The notes under the pieces were generated by a model. The model was not told the origin of the DNA, made no database searches, and was given only the letters and a program-made list of their open reading frames with translations. DNA of 13,751 bases from the NCBI GenBank assembly GCA_902826385.1, contig CADEEU010000001.1, forward strand, positions 1 to 13,751, in the 5' to 3' direction. The DNA comes from an uncultured Acidobacteriota bacterium. Its GTDB lineage: Bacteria; Acidobacteriota; Blastocatellia; Pyrinomonadales; Pyrinomonadaceae. Shown here piece by piece: positions 7,390 to 13,751 of this stretch. Numbering within the stretch: the stretch's first letter is position 1; each line of letters opens with the position of its first letter. The position numbers were made by a program, and so were the translations under genes.

Positions 7390-7835
7390 TTATTCGGTAT
7401 AAGGAAAGATTGCCTTCGGTGCCTTGTGCTTTCGCCACCAGTCAGCGTAACAGACGTCCGTACAGCCGAGCGCGTGCGTGACCACTTTCCATTTGCTGCC
7501 GGTTTTCTTCAGCAGGCCGAAGAAGTTGTTGTCGAAAAGATCTTCTTCGTCCTTCCATGCCGTGTTGCTAAGGTCAGGGCGACCGCCGTCGGGCCTGGTC
7601 GGACGGCCGCTGACAAAAGCCCGGCTTCCCTGCACCTTAAAAGTGTCGGTAACGAAAACGATCTTCTGTTTGAGGTCGCGCTCAACTTGAGGTCGCGCTC
7701 AACCGAAACGCGCAACGCGTCGAATATCGCCTTGCGTTCGGGCGAGCCTTTGTCGGGTATATGGACCGACTGAGCCGAAATTGAAATCGCGGTGACTAAG
7801 GCAAACACTGCGACCGTCGTAATCTTCGTAAACAT
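7390..7835 (-). pseudogene. Small secreted protein gene broken by a 17-bp tandem duplication
   Basis: The 5' frame (ATG 7835) encodes a signal peptide (MFTKITTVAVFALVTAISISAQ) and IPDKGSPERKAIFDALRVSVERDL, then goes out of frame and ends as a 108-residue chimera at 7509. The 3' frame encodes VQGSRAFVSGRPTRPDGGRPD, then FGLLKKTGSKWKVVTHALGCT (about 7495-7433) and a C-terminal WWRKHKAPKAIFPYTE, and stops at 7390. The join holds an exact 17-bp tandem duplication (7670-7703). Removing one copy fuses the frames without a gap and reads ERDLKQKIVFVTDTFKVQGS, giving a 142-residue secreted protein. I recall proteins of this type (IP.KGSPERKAILDALR ... GCTDVCY.DWW) as conserved and uncharacterised. It lies 29 bases after ileS on the same strand. 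Alternatives to gene loss are an assembly error or slippage-based switching. Confidence 0.85.
7670..7703. repeat. Perfect 17-bp tandem duplication, frame-breaking
   Basis: TTGAGGTCGCGCTCAAC occurs twice without spacer, at 7670-7686 and 7687-7703. Each unit contains a short inverted repeat (TTGAG-GTCGCG-CTCAA) that could stabilise a slipped strand during replication. Seventeen is not a multiple of three, so the extra copy shifts the frame of the surrounding small secreted protein gene; deleting either copy restores it. Confidence 0.95.
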
Positions 7836-7864
7836 AATTATTGTCCAGATCGGTGTCCTCCGCT

Positions 7865-10732
7865 TTAAGCCGTCACGGTCTTTTCAATCTCGCTTATGGC
7901 GTCGTTACATCTCTCGCACACGGTCGGGTAGTTGGCGAATTCTCCGACGCGGGTCGAGTAATTCCAGCACCGTTCGCACTTTGTGCCGCTTGCTTTCTGA
8001 ACCTCGACATTAAACGCATCGCCTTCGTGCACCTCGACCTGTGAAACGATGAAGATATAGCGGAGCTGCTCGTAATAATCGAGCAGAAACCGCGTGGTGC
8101 CGGTGTCGGTCGTTAATATAACTTTTGCCTCGAGCGAAGAGCCGATTTGTTTTGCATTGCGCGCTTCTTCCAATGCCCTCAAAACCTGATCGCGGATGGC
8201 GAAGATGCGTTCCCAGTTGCTGAGCAACTCCGAATCGTTGTTCGCGGCCGCTTTCGGAAATTCGGCAAGGTGAACCGACGGAACCGTCTGTCCGGGAATA
8301 TTCTCCCACGCCTCGTCCGCAGTGAACACGAGTATCGGTGCCAGCAAGCGGCAGAACGTTTCGGTTATCCGATAAAGGGCCGTTTGCGCCGACCGCCTTT
8401 CTTTCGAGCGCGGGGCGTAGATGTAAAGGCGATCCTTGATGATGTCGAAATAGCGGGCCGAGAGCGTGACGGTGCAGAAATTATAGATCGCACCGTACGC
8501 GGCCTGAAAATCGTAGGTTTCGTAACCTTTCAGAACCTTCGCCGATACTTCGTCCAGGCTGGCGAGGGCCCAGCGGTCGATCGCGAGCAGTTCGGCATCT
8601 GCTACCGCGTCGGTCTCATAATTAAATCCGACGAGATGGCCGAGAGCTGAACGCAGCGTGTTGCGGAATTTGCGATATGACTCGATAACGCGCGACAGGA
8701 TCTCGTCCGAACACCCCACGTCTTCGGTATAGTCCACCGCCGCGGCCCAGAGACGCAGAATCTCAGCCCCGGACTTGTCGATGATCTCTTGCGGCGCCGT
8801 CACATTTCCGAGAGATTTCGACTGTTTCTTACCTTCGCCGTCGACCACCCAGCCGTGTGTGATTATCTGTTTATAAGGCGATCTGTCATGAGCAGCGATG
8901 CCGCAGCTTAAACTGGAATTGAACCAGCCACGATATTGATCGCCGCCTTCAAGATAAACGTCCGCCGGAAAATGAAGCGTGTCGCCGCGCGTTTCCAGCA
9001 CTGCGACGCAGCTTGATCCTGAATCGAACCAAACGTCGAGAATATCGGTCTCTTTGCGAAAGTCGGCACCGTTACACTTGGGGCAGGTAAATCCGTCTGG
9101 TAAAAGCTCGGTCTCTATCCGGTTGTACCATGCATCGGCCGTCTCTTCCGCGAAGATGTCCGCTACGTGATCGACTATTTTCGGATCGGCGATCGGTTCA
9201 TCGCATGCCTGGCAATAAAAAACAGGTATCGGTACGCCCCAGGAACGCTGTCGCGAAACGCACCAATCCGGGCGGCCTTTGAACATATTCCGCATGCGGT
9301 CCTCGCCCCATGTCGGGTGCCATTTGACGTTTACTATTTCATCAAGAGCAGCCTGGCGGAGAGGTTTCGCACCCGAGTCGCCTTGTATCTCGTCCATCGA
9401 GATAAACCACTGAGGAGTGGCCCGGAAGATCACTGGATTTTTACATCGCCAGCAATGCGGATAGCGATGCTCGTACTTTTCCGAATAAACGAGCATTCCA
9501 TTCTCACGCATAAACTCAACGATCTTCGGGTTTGCCTCGAAAATATTTTCGCCCGCCCAATGTTCTACGTCTGACGTAAACCGGCCTGCGGCATCGACCG
9601 GGTTGTACACTTCAAGGCCATACAGTTTGCCGATGTGAAAGTCGTCCGCACCGTGGCCCGGCGCGGTGTGAACACAGCCGGTGCCCGATTTTACCGAAGT
9701 TTTATTCTCAAACCGTACGTTCAGTTCAACCTCGGCATCCGCTTCGCCTAAGGTAACGTGGTCGCCGTTCATTATCAGCGAAGCGCGGTCAAGCCAGGCG
9801 TGCCTTGCTTCGAGACGGTCCAGTTTCGAACCCTTGAAACGCGCGAGCTCGGTTTTATTTTCAAAACCGCAAGTTTCGGCAAAACTGTTCGCCAATTCGG
9901 ACGCAACGATGAAAACTTCGCCGCCTACATCTACCACCGAAGAGTCGAATTCCGGATGCACCGCAATTCCCATGTTCGCCGGCAGCGTCCAGGGCGTGGT
10001 TGTCCAGATGACGATGAACACACTTTTGCCCGCAAGTGCCGGATCAATTAGTGCCGGATCGCTTTTCATCGGGAACTTTACGTAAACGGATGGCGACGTG
10101 TGCTCTTTGTACTCGACCTCTGCCTCGGCCAGCGCGGTGCGGTCGTGGATGCACCAATACACGGGACGCAAACCTTTGTAAACGTAACCGCGTTCCAGAA
10201 ACTTTCCGAACAACCTTGCCGTGGATGATTCGTATTCCGCCGACATCGTCAGGTAAGGCGTATCCCACTCACCCAGGATGCCGAGGCGTTTAAAATCGCG
10301 CGTCTGATTGTTCATCGCCGTCGAAGCGTGCTCGCGGCAGATGCGCCGAAATGTCGACACCGGAATGTCGGCCTTGTTTTTTCCTTTTTCCGCAAGCTTT
10401 CGTTCGACATGGGTCTCGATCGGCAGCCCGTGACAGTCGTAACCCGGAACATAAGGCGCGTCATAGCCCATCATCGACCGCGTCTTTACGACAAAATCTT
10501 TAAGGATCTTGTTCAACGCCGTCCCGATGTGAATGTCCGCGTTCGCGTACGGCGGGCCGTCGTGCAGGATGAATTTCTCACGCCCTTTCCGAGCCTCGGC
10601 GATCTTGTTATACAGATCGGCTTCCGCCCACTTCTTTAATCGGGCAGGTTCGCTCTGCCCCAAATTCGCCTTCTGAGCAAAGTCCGTCTTCGGCAGGTTA
10701 ACTGTTTTCTTTAAGTCTAATTTTTCAGTCAT
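7865..10732 (-). CDS. ileS: Isoleucyl-tRNA synthetase
   Basis: A 955-residue class I aminoacyl-tRNA synthetase that charges tRNA-Ile in the cytosol; the length is normal for the bacterial type (E. coli 938). The HIGH-type signature is PPYANADIHIGTALNKILKDF at about residues 60-80, in the HIGT variant. The CP1 editing domain shows TTTPWTLPANMGIAV (about 243-257) and GTGCVHTAPGHGADDFHIG (about 349-367). The KMSKS loop is GKKQSKSLGN (about 633-642). Internal zinc-type cysteine pairs are CWRC, CQAC and CPKC. The C-terminal zinc finger, KCERCWNYS and later VCERC (about 917-941), is the bacterial IleS1 form associated with mupirocin-sensitive enzymes. The start ATG 10732 gives a normal N-terminus (LDLKKTVNLPKTDF) but has no Shine-Dalgarno site. 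A terminator-type hairpin ends 16 bases upstream, so leader-mediated control is likely. Confidence 0.98.
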   Translation of the reverse strand: MTEKLDLKKTVNLPKTDFAQKANLGQSEPARLKKWAEADLYNKIAEARKGREKFILHDGPPYANADIHIGTALNKILKDFVVKTRSMMGYDAPYVPGYDCHGLPIETHVERKLAEKGKNKADIPVSTFRRICREHASTAMNNQTRDFKRLGILGEWDTPYLTMSAEYESSTARLFGKFLERGYVYKGLRPVYWCIHDRTALAEAEVEYKEHTSPSVYVKFPMKSDPALIDPALAGKSVFIVIWTTTPWTLPANMGIAVHPEFDSSVVDVGGEVFIVASELANSFAETCGFENKTELARFKGSKLDRLEARHAWLDRASLIMNGDHVTLGEADAEVELNVRFENKTSVKSGTGCVHTAPGHGADDFHIGKLYGLEVYNPVDAAGRFTSDVEHWAGENIFEANPKIVEFMRENGMLVYSEKYEHRYPHCWRCKNPVIFRATPQWFISMDEIQGDSGAKPLRQAALDEIVNVKWHPTWGEDRMRNMFKGRPDWCVSRQRSWGVPIPVFYCQACDEPIADPKIVDHVADIFAEETADAWYNRIETELLPDGFTCPKCNGADFRKETDILDVWFDSGSSCVAVLETRGDTLHFPADVYLEGGDQYRGWFNSSLSCGIAAHDRSPYKQIITHGWVVDGEGKKQSKSLGNVTAPQEIIDKSGAEILRLWAAAVDYTEDVGCSDEILSRVIESYRKFRNTLRSALGHLVGFNYETDAVADAELLAIDRWALASLDEVSAKVLKGYETYDFQAAYGAIYNFCTVTLSARYFDIIKDRLYIYAPRSKERRSAQTALYRITETFCRLLAPILVFTADEAWENIPGQTVPSVHLAEFPKAAANNDSELLSNWERIFAIRDQVLRALEEARNAKQIGSSLEAKVILTTDTGTTRFLLDYYEQLRYIFIVSQVEVHEGDAFNVEVQKASGTKCERCWNYSTRVGEFANYPTVCERCNDAISEIEKTVTA

Positions 10733-10735
10733 CGA

Positions 10736-10855
10736 TAAAAATCAAAAAGGCCCCAAGCGTTCTTAGCTTGGGACCTTATCAGAGCAAAATCTGCCATCCG
10801 CTCAACACTGGTTGAACGCAGTCCCTTTTCTGATGCTTATAATGGGCGATGGCCT
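10736..10855 (-). ncRNA. Structured leader or small RNA upstream of ileS (not a recognisable T-box)
   Basis: A TAATAT -10-like box on the minus strand (10860-10865) would start an RNA near 10853-10855. The RNA can fold into one long interrupted hairpin: ATCAGA (10829-10834) with TCTGAT (10778-10783), AAA with TTT, CTGC with GCAG, and CGTTCAAC with GTTGAGCG (10799-10818) closed by loop CAGT. It is followed by the terminator at 10744-10775. Two alternative pairings cross this fold: GCCATC (10848-10853) with GATGGC (10793-10798), and GGGACT (10820-10825) with GGTCCC (10770-10775), the 5' arm of the terminator. The last would act as an antiterminator, so the layout suggests attenuation of ileS. 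The usual T-box sequence (GGGTGGNACCGCG) is absent. It could instead be an independent sRNA; 120 bases is short for 6S RNA. No -35 element is convincing. Confidence 0.5.
10744..10775 (-). terminator. Terminator hairpin in the ileS leader
   Basis: On the minus strand GGTCCCAAGC (10766-10775) pairs with GCTTGGGGCC (10749-10758) over a seven-base loop. That is ten pairs with one G-U, followed by TTTTTGATTTTT. The hairpin ends 16 bases before the ileS ATG. Because the upstream gene stops at 10899, more than 120 bases away, this is better placed to control ileS entry or end a small RNA than to close the clpS operon alone. Confidence 0.85.
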
Positions 10856-10898
10856 CCGCATATTATTCGTTATGATATCACAAAACGGCTGAATTCAT

Positions 10899-11282
10899 TC
10901 ATCGAGCGGTCGTCGTGCCGCAAACATGTCGCAACGGGAAAAGTTCGGCGGTTTCCGTGTTCATTGGGCTGTAGCAAATCTTTGCATCTTCCCATGAATC
11001 GAACGAGCTTGCTGCGACCCTTCCAATTCGCGTCACTTTTTCGTATTTTTGGCCGTCGATCTCATATGTATAGTTCACGATGCTGTCCTTGACCTTTTTC
11101 ATGCCTGTTTCCGGGACGATGTCGTAGCGAACTTCTGTTTTGGTTATTTTGGCCGGTGCTTCTGCAGTTAAGGTTTCACGTTGTTCCGAGTCTTGCAAAA
11201 AGGCGAAATAAGCCCCCACAGCACTCACTATTAATACTATCAGCATCGGCAAATAGAAACTTTGCGGAAGCCTCAGCTGCAT
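10899..11282 (-). CDS. DUF3592-type single-pass membrane protein
   Basis: A 127-residue protein with one N-terminal membrane segment (about residues 9-29) and a small beta-rich exterior domain. The pattern fits DUF3592-like domains: a strand (AKITKTEVRYDIV), then VNYTYEIDGQKYEKVTRIG (69-87), and a C-terminal AKICYSPMNTETAELFPL (99-116). The central Y.Y.I.G..Y and YSP.N..T..L elements are the recognisable part; the assignment is from memory and moderate. It starts seven bases after the clpS stop. The GAGGAGGAG encoding the last three ClpS glutamates provides a Shine-Dalgarno-like site ten bases before ATG 11282, so the two are probably translationally coupled. Function is unknown. Two cysteines (in KICYS and HVCGT) are present in the exterior domain. 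Confidence 0.72.
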   Translation of the reverse strand: MQLRLPQSFYLPMLIVLIVSAVGAYFAFLQDSEQRETLTAEAPAKITKTEVRYDIVPETGMKKVKDSIVNYTYEIDGQKYEKVTRIGRVAASSFDSWEDAKICYSPMNTETAELFPLRHVCGTTTAR

Positions 11283-11289
11283 GCTTCGT

Positions 11290-11601
11290 TCACTCCTCCT
11301 CGACGGTACACAACAGCGGATACTCTCTCGATTTAGCCAGGTTCATCGCTTTTTCAGCTTTCATATTGGCTATTTCGTAAGGATAAACGCCTGCCAGGCC
11401 GACGCCTTCGTTGTGGACTTTTAGCATGATCGCAACAGCCTCGGCTTCATCACGCATAAAGACGTATTCGAGCACGAAAACGACAAACTCCATCGTGGTA
11501 AAATCGTCGTTGTGCAGCAGAACCTTGTATAGCTTTGGCTTTTCAAGCCGGGTTTTGCTTTCTGTCAGAACATCCGTATCTTGATCGGGAAAATTAGGCA
11601 T
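11290..11601 (-). CDS. clpS: ATP-dependent Clp protease adaptor ClpS
   Basis: A 103-residue cytosolic adaptor that binds proteins with destabilising N-terminal residues and hands them to the ClpA-type ATPase of ClpAP. The N-degron pocket is intact: LYKVLLHNDDFTTMEF (24-39) supplies Asn31, Asp32, Asp33 and the gating Met37, and VHNEG (62-66) supplies His63, matching E. coli Asn34, Asp35, Asp36, Met40 and His66. The C-terminal SREYPLLCTVEEE matches the conserved HPLLCT.E ending. The first 20 residues are the usual flexible arm needed for ClpA engagement. In many bacteria clpS sits next to clpA; here it is followed by a DUF3592-type gene and no Clp ATPase is in the window. ATG 11601 has only a weak ribosome site. 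Confidence 0.97.
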   Translation of the reverse strand: MPNFPDQDTDVLTESKTRLEKPKLYKVLLHNDDFTTMEFVVFVLEYVFMRDEAEAVAIMLKVHNEGVGLAGVYPYEIANMKAEKAMNLAKSREYPLLCTVEEE

Positions 11602-11712
11602 AGTGACAGGCTAATTTAGGATGTAACAGAGTAGCACAAAAATTACTGACTTCCCGGAGCTGCCTGTCGGATGTAAATGCCGCGCATAATCTAGCCATGC
11701 GTGAAGTTGGGA

Positions 11713-11768
11713 CATGCAGCATGCCCACACAAGCCTGCCGAAAATTGCTCACTTTAGCGGATGCTAAA
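11713..11768. promoter_or_regulatory. Two small inverted repeats in the clpS-desaturase divergent region
   Basis: CATGCAGCATG (11713-11723) is a perfect palindrome around one central base. TTTAGCGGATGCTAAA (11753-11768) is a perfect 6-bp inverted repeat with a four-base spacer. Both lie in the 266-base gap (11602-11867) between divergent genes, the second about 100 bases before the desaturase ATG, where a repressor of fatty-acid desaturation could bind. Neither matches an operator I know, and neither is followed by a T-run. I see no gene and no convincing -35/-10 pair in the rest of the gap. Confidence 0.25.
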
Positions 11769-11867
11769 AATGGGCAGAGCTAATCTTACTCAACTATTAC
11801 ACTTCATTATCGCCTAACCCTGTTACTCTAAAACTAGGTCGATTTAAGCGATCACTCGGGAATCTCA

Positions 11868-12734
11868 ATGCAAAATACGCTAACGTTTGGGCAAGTTCGC
11901 CACACGATCAATTGGAAGAACGTCATTCTAGTTACTTCCTTTCACCTTCTCGCAATTCCGGTTTTGTTTACGTTCAACTGGCAAAATCTTGCCGCGTTGC
12001 TGATTGGGAATTGGGTGGTCGGCAGCCTTGGCGTAGGCCTGGGTTGGCACCGATTGTTGACGCATCGAAGCTTTAAGGCCCCGAAGTGGCTGGAATATCT
12101 GCTTACCATCTTAGGCACGATGTCGATACAGGATTCTCCGGACAAATGGGTCGCGACGCACCGCATTCATCACAAATTCACCGAACAGGAAGGCGATCCG
12201 CACTCGACACGGTCAGGTTTCTGGTGGGCGCAGATCGGATGGGTCGTCTGGGGAACGGCGCAGGACCACGATGAAAAAACGCTGCGACGCTATGTTCCGG
12301 ATCTTTTGAAGGATAAGGGTCAGGTACTGATCTCGCGTTACTATTACGTGCCGATCATTGTTTCGGCTCTGATCCTGTTTGCGATCGGCGGCTGGACGAT
12401 GGTCGTTTGGGGTGTCGCCGCTCGGGTCGTTCTGGGCTGGCACACGACATGGTTTGTAAATTCACTCTCGCACATTTACGGCTCGCGCACGCACGAAACG
12501 TCGGACGATTCGACCAACAACTGGTTCGTGGCCCTGCTTACGTTTGGCGAAGGCTGGCATAACAATCATCACGCATTCCCAACGTCGGCGCGGCACGGCC
12601 TTCAATGGCATCAATTCGACATGAACTGGATCGCGATCCGCATCTTCGAAAAACTTGGCTGGGCAAAACAGATAAAGCTGCCGGAGATCAAACCTGCCGT
12701 CGAGATAGCCGGTGCATTGAAACAGGCGTCATAA
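11868..12734 (+). CDS. Membrane fatty-acyl desaturase (acyl-CoA/acyl-lipid delta-9 type)
   Basis: A 288-residue di-iron membrane desaturase that introduces a double bond, most likely at delta-9, into an acyl chain using O2 and an electron donor. The three histidine boxes of the stearoyl-CoA desaturase / cyanobacterial DesC type are complete: HRLLTH (61-66), HRIHH (98-102) and HNNHH (231-235). The accessory histidines are His112 in EGDPHS and His202 in NSLSHIYGSR. Four hydrophobic stretches (18-36, 42-58, 160-178, 180-199) fit two hairpins. There is no C-terminal cytochrome b5 domain, so electrons must come from a separate ferredoxin or similar. The Mpo1-like gene starts 22 bases after the stop, supporting an operon for fatty-acid tailoring. 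Shine-Dalgarno support for ATG 11868 is weak (CGGGAAT). CoA versus lipid substrate cannot be decided from sequence. Confidence 0.95.
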   Translation: MQNTLTFGQVRHTINWKNVILVTSFHLLAIPVLFTFNWQNLAALLIGNWVVGSLGVGLGWHRLLTHRSFKAPKWLEYLLTILGTMSIQDSPDKWVATHRIHHKFTEQEGDPHSTRSGFWWAQIGWVVWGTAQDHDEKTLRRYVPDLLKDKGQVLISRYYYVPIIVSALILFAIGGWTMVVWGVAARVVLGWHTTWFVNSLSHIYGSRTHETSDDSTNNWFVALLTFGEGWHNNHHAFPTSARHGLQWHQFDMNWIAIRIFEKLGWAKQIKLPEIKPAVEIAGALKQAS

Positions 12735-12756
12735 AGTATTAGTATGCGGAAAAGTC

Positions 12757-13089
12757 ATGGCTGACGATCCGCAAACTTACGCCGAGTTTTGGGACTTTTA
12801 CGTGCGGGAGCACGGCAAGCCGCTCACGCGTGTTCTGCATTTTATCGGCACGTCCCTGGGCCTGGTGCTGCTTGTTTGGTTTATAGTCCGCGGCACCTGG
12901 TATTACTTTCCGATTTGTTTCGTCGTGGGCTATGCGTTTGCCTGGTTCGCTCACTTTGTGGTTGAGAAAAACAAGCCCGCTACGTTCAAATATCCGTTTT
13001 GGTCTTTCATTTCCGATTACAAAATGATGTTCTACATGGCTACAGGTAGAATGCAGCGTGAAGTCGAACGAGTAGTAACCGCCAAATAG
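12757..13089 (+). CDS. Mpo1-like protein (DUF962, YGL010w family)
   Basis: A 110-residue membrane protein. The yeast relative Mpo1 is an Fe(II)-dependent dioxygenase that shortens 2-hydroxy fatty acids by one carbon (alpha-oxidation); that activity is known for the yeast protein and only inferred here. The family pattern is clear: FWDFYVREHGKPLTRVLHFIGT (11-32) with candidate iron ligands His19 and His28, two hydrophobic segments (about 29-44 and 49-66), then GYAFAWFAHFVVEKNKPATF (58-77) with His66, and YPFWSFISDYKMM (79-91). ATG 12757 is preceded by GGAAAAG at suitable spacing. It lies between the desaturase (22-base gap) and a small exported protein (7-base gap), all on the plus strand, consistent with a lipid-modifying operon. 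The partner desaturase makes a role in membrane fatty-acid turnover reasonable. Confidence 0.92.
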   Translation: MADDPQTYAEFWDFYVREHGKPLTRVLHFIGTSLGLVLLVWFIVRGTWYYFPICFVVGYAFAWFAHFVVEKNKPATFKYPFWSFISDYKMMFYMATGRMQREVERVVTAK

Positions 13090-13096
13090 ACTATCT

Positions 13097-13447
13097 ATGC
13101 GAATTGCAGCAATTTTTCTAGTCGTCGTCGTCGGATTTGGTTTTGTCTGGTTCCTCGGGGCAGATGCGGCCCAGCGTGGTGGAATTACCATCAGAACGGA
13201 AAATTTTCCACGACCTCCGTATTCGGGCGCGACGTATTTCATTTACGAACGTGACGGCAAAACGATCTGTACCAAGCTGGAAGTCTGCAATAAGTTTAAC
13301 GACTGCGACGTCTCCTATAACAAAGGCACCTTTAAAAAAGGCGAAGACGTCGAGACCGGCGAACCCTACGGTAAAACAAACGCCGTCCTTATCCCGAAAG
13401 CAAAACTCCGCAAACATGTCTGCCTGACAAAATTCAAATTGTTCTAG
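13097..13447 (+). CDS. Small exported four-cysteine protein, family not recognised
   Basis: A 116-residue protein with an N-terminal hydrophobic stretch (residues 3-20, MRIAAIFLVV...FLGADAAQ) that reads as a signal peptide, possibly cut after ADA at 22-24, or as a signal anchor. The mature part has four cysteines (58, 64, 70 and 109), which could form two disulfides, and a lysine-rich, strand-like C-terminal half. I do not recognise the family. It starts seven bases after the Mpo1-like stop and is probably co-transcribed with it, although no Shine-Dalgarno site is apparent. It is convergent with the esterase gene, with a 47-base gap and no clear terminator between them. No function is assigned. 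Confidence 0.75.
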   Translation: MRIAAIFLVVVVGFGFVWFLGADAAQRGGITIRTENFPRPPYSGATYFIYERDGKTICTKLEVCNKFNDCDVSYNKGTFKKGEDVETGEPYGKTNAVLIPKAKLRKHVCLTKFKLF

Positions 13448-13494
13448 AGTAAAACCATTTACGTTGCGGCGACGTTCAAGAGTTCGGCGGCTAC

Positions 13495-13751
13495 CTACAC
13501 GGCCAGCCGCTGCGAAATAAGTTCGAGCGAACGGTTATAACGATAGCCGATGCTGAAATGTCCGTCGTCGAATTCTTCGTGGATGTGTTCGACGCCGTGA
13601 TCGGTAAGTTTTTTTGACAAGATGCGAGCTCCTATGTCGAGAGCGAACTCATCGCGTTTGCCAGCGTCTAAATAAAGGAGCTCGAGACTGTTCAAATATT
13701 CGCCGTGCTTTTCACCCAGCCGGACAGGATCGTGGCCCCGCCATAGGGACC
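13495..13751 (-). CDS. Esterase / alpha-beta hydrolase, C-terminal part (runs off right edge)
   Basis: The reverse-strand frame is open from the window edge (13751) to a TAG at 13495, giving about 85 C-terminal residues. LWRGHDPVRL, then LELLYLDAGKRDEFALDIGAR, then HIHEEFDDGHFSIGYRYNRSL match the C-terminal end of the putative-esterase family (enterochelin-esterase/esterase D type, Pfam PF00756). The aspartate in YLDAGKRDEF and the histidine in DDGHF fit the catalytic acid and base. The nucleophile serine lies outside the window. The gene is truncated by the window, not visibly broken. The substrate is unknown. Confidence 0.85.
   Translation of the reverse strand, partial: SLWRGHDPVRLGEKHGEYLNSLELLYLDAGKRDEFALDIGARILSKKLTDHGVEHIHEEFDDGHFSIGYRYNRSLELISQRLAV

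Noticed and set aside
8147..10639. Several plus-strand open frames of 85-167 codons antisense to ileS
   Set aside because: They are shadows of ileS codon structure: arginine- and proline-rich translations without domains or ribosome sites.
10844..10890. Plus-strand GGGCGATGGCCTCCGC resembling the 5' part of a fluoride riboswitch
   Set aside because: The later conserved parts of that motif are not found at the right spacing, and the plus strand leads only into DUF3592 antisense sequence. The bases are better explained as part of the minus-strand leader.
10736..10898. T-box riboswitch before ileS
   Set aside because: No GGGTGGNACCGCG-like T-box sequence and no room for a full stem I with specifier loop; only a loosely similar GGATGGCAG is present.
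1..13751. CRISPR array, tRNA, rRNA, insertion sequence or defence island
   Set aside because: No regularly spaced direct repeats, cloverleaf, rRNA segments, transposase motifs or paired terminal repeats were seen. Uma2 alone is not evidence of a defence system.

Overview
The window reads as one stretch of chromosome from a moderately GC-rich bacterium. Hand counts on sampled lines give about 55-58% GC in most genes. The gene mix points to Acidobacteriota, possibly class Blastocatellia: a secreted DUF1800 protein, small secreted proteins whose signal peptides end in 'SAQ', an Uma2 protein, and Ile-tRNA and N-end-rule genes scattered rather than in proteobacterial order. This placement is inference from gene style, because no marker gene was compared. 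Shine-Dalgarno sites are weak or absent before most genes. The rhomboid gene and the DUF3592-type gene are clear exceptions.

Layout. Bases 1-1137, minus strand: the 5' part of tilS, running off the left edge and containing a GC-rich repeat, preceded by a small exported protein gene with its own terminator. Bases 1360-4455, plus strand: a 667-residue DUF1800 protein with a strong terminator, then an AT-richer SAM-dependent methyltransferase. Bases 4495-11601, minus strand, in transcription order: clpS, a DUF3592-type membrane protein, a structured leader with a terminator, ileS, a small secreted protein gene broken by a 17-bp tandem duplication, a DAACS-family symporter, an Uma2 protein and a rhomboid protease. 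Bases 11868-13447, plus strand: a tight set of a fatty-acyl desaturase, an Mpo1-like (DUF962) protein and a small four-cysteine exported protein. Bases 13495-13751, minus strand: the C-terminal end of an esterase.

How genes relate. tilS and ileS both serve isoleucine decoding (lysidine modification of tRNA-Ile(CAU) and charging of tRNA-Ile). Both have a terminator-type hairpin ending 16-19 nt before a start codon that lacks a Shine-Dalgarno site. The desaturase and Mpo1-like genes suggest a small fatty-acid-tailoring operon. ClpS would deliver N-degron substrates to a Clp ATPase encoded elsewhere.

Most worth a second look: the exact 17-bp duplication whose removal restores a full reading frame (7670-7703); the non-T-box leader before ileS (10736-10855); the loss of Na3-site residues in the symporter; and the repeat inside tilS. 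I found no CRISPR array, tRNA, rRNA, transposase or clear multi-gene defence system. No stretch longer than 300 bases lacks a gene; the longest gap is 11602-11867.
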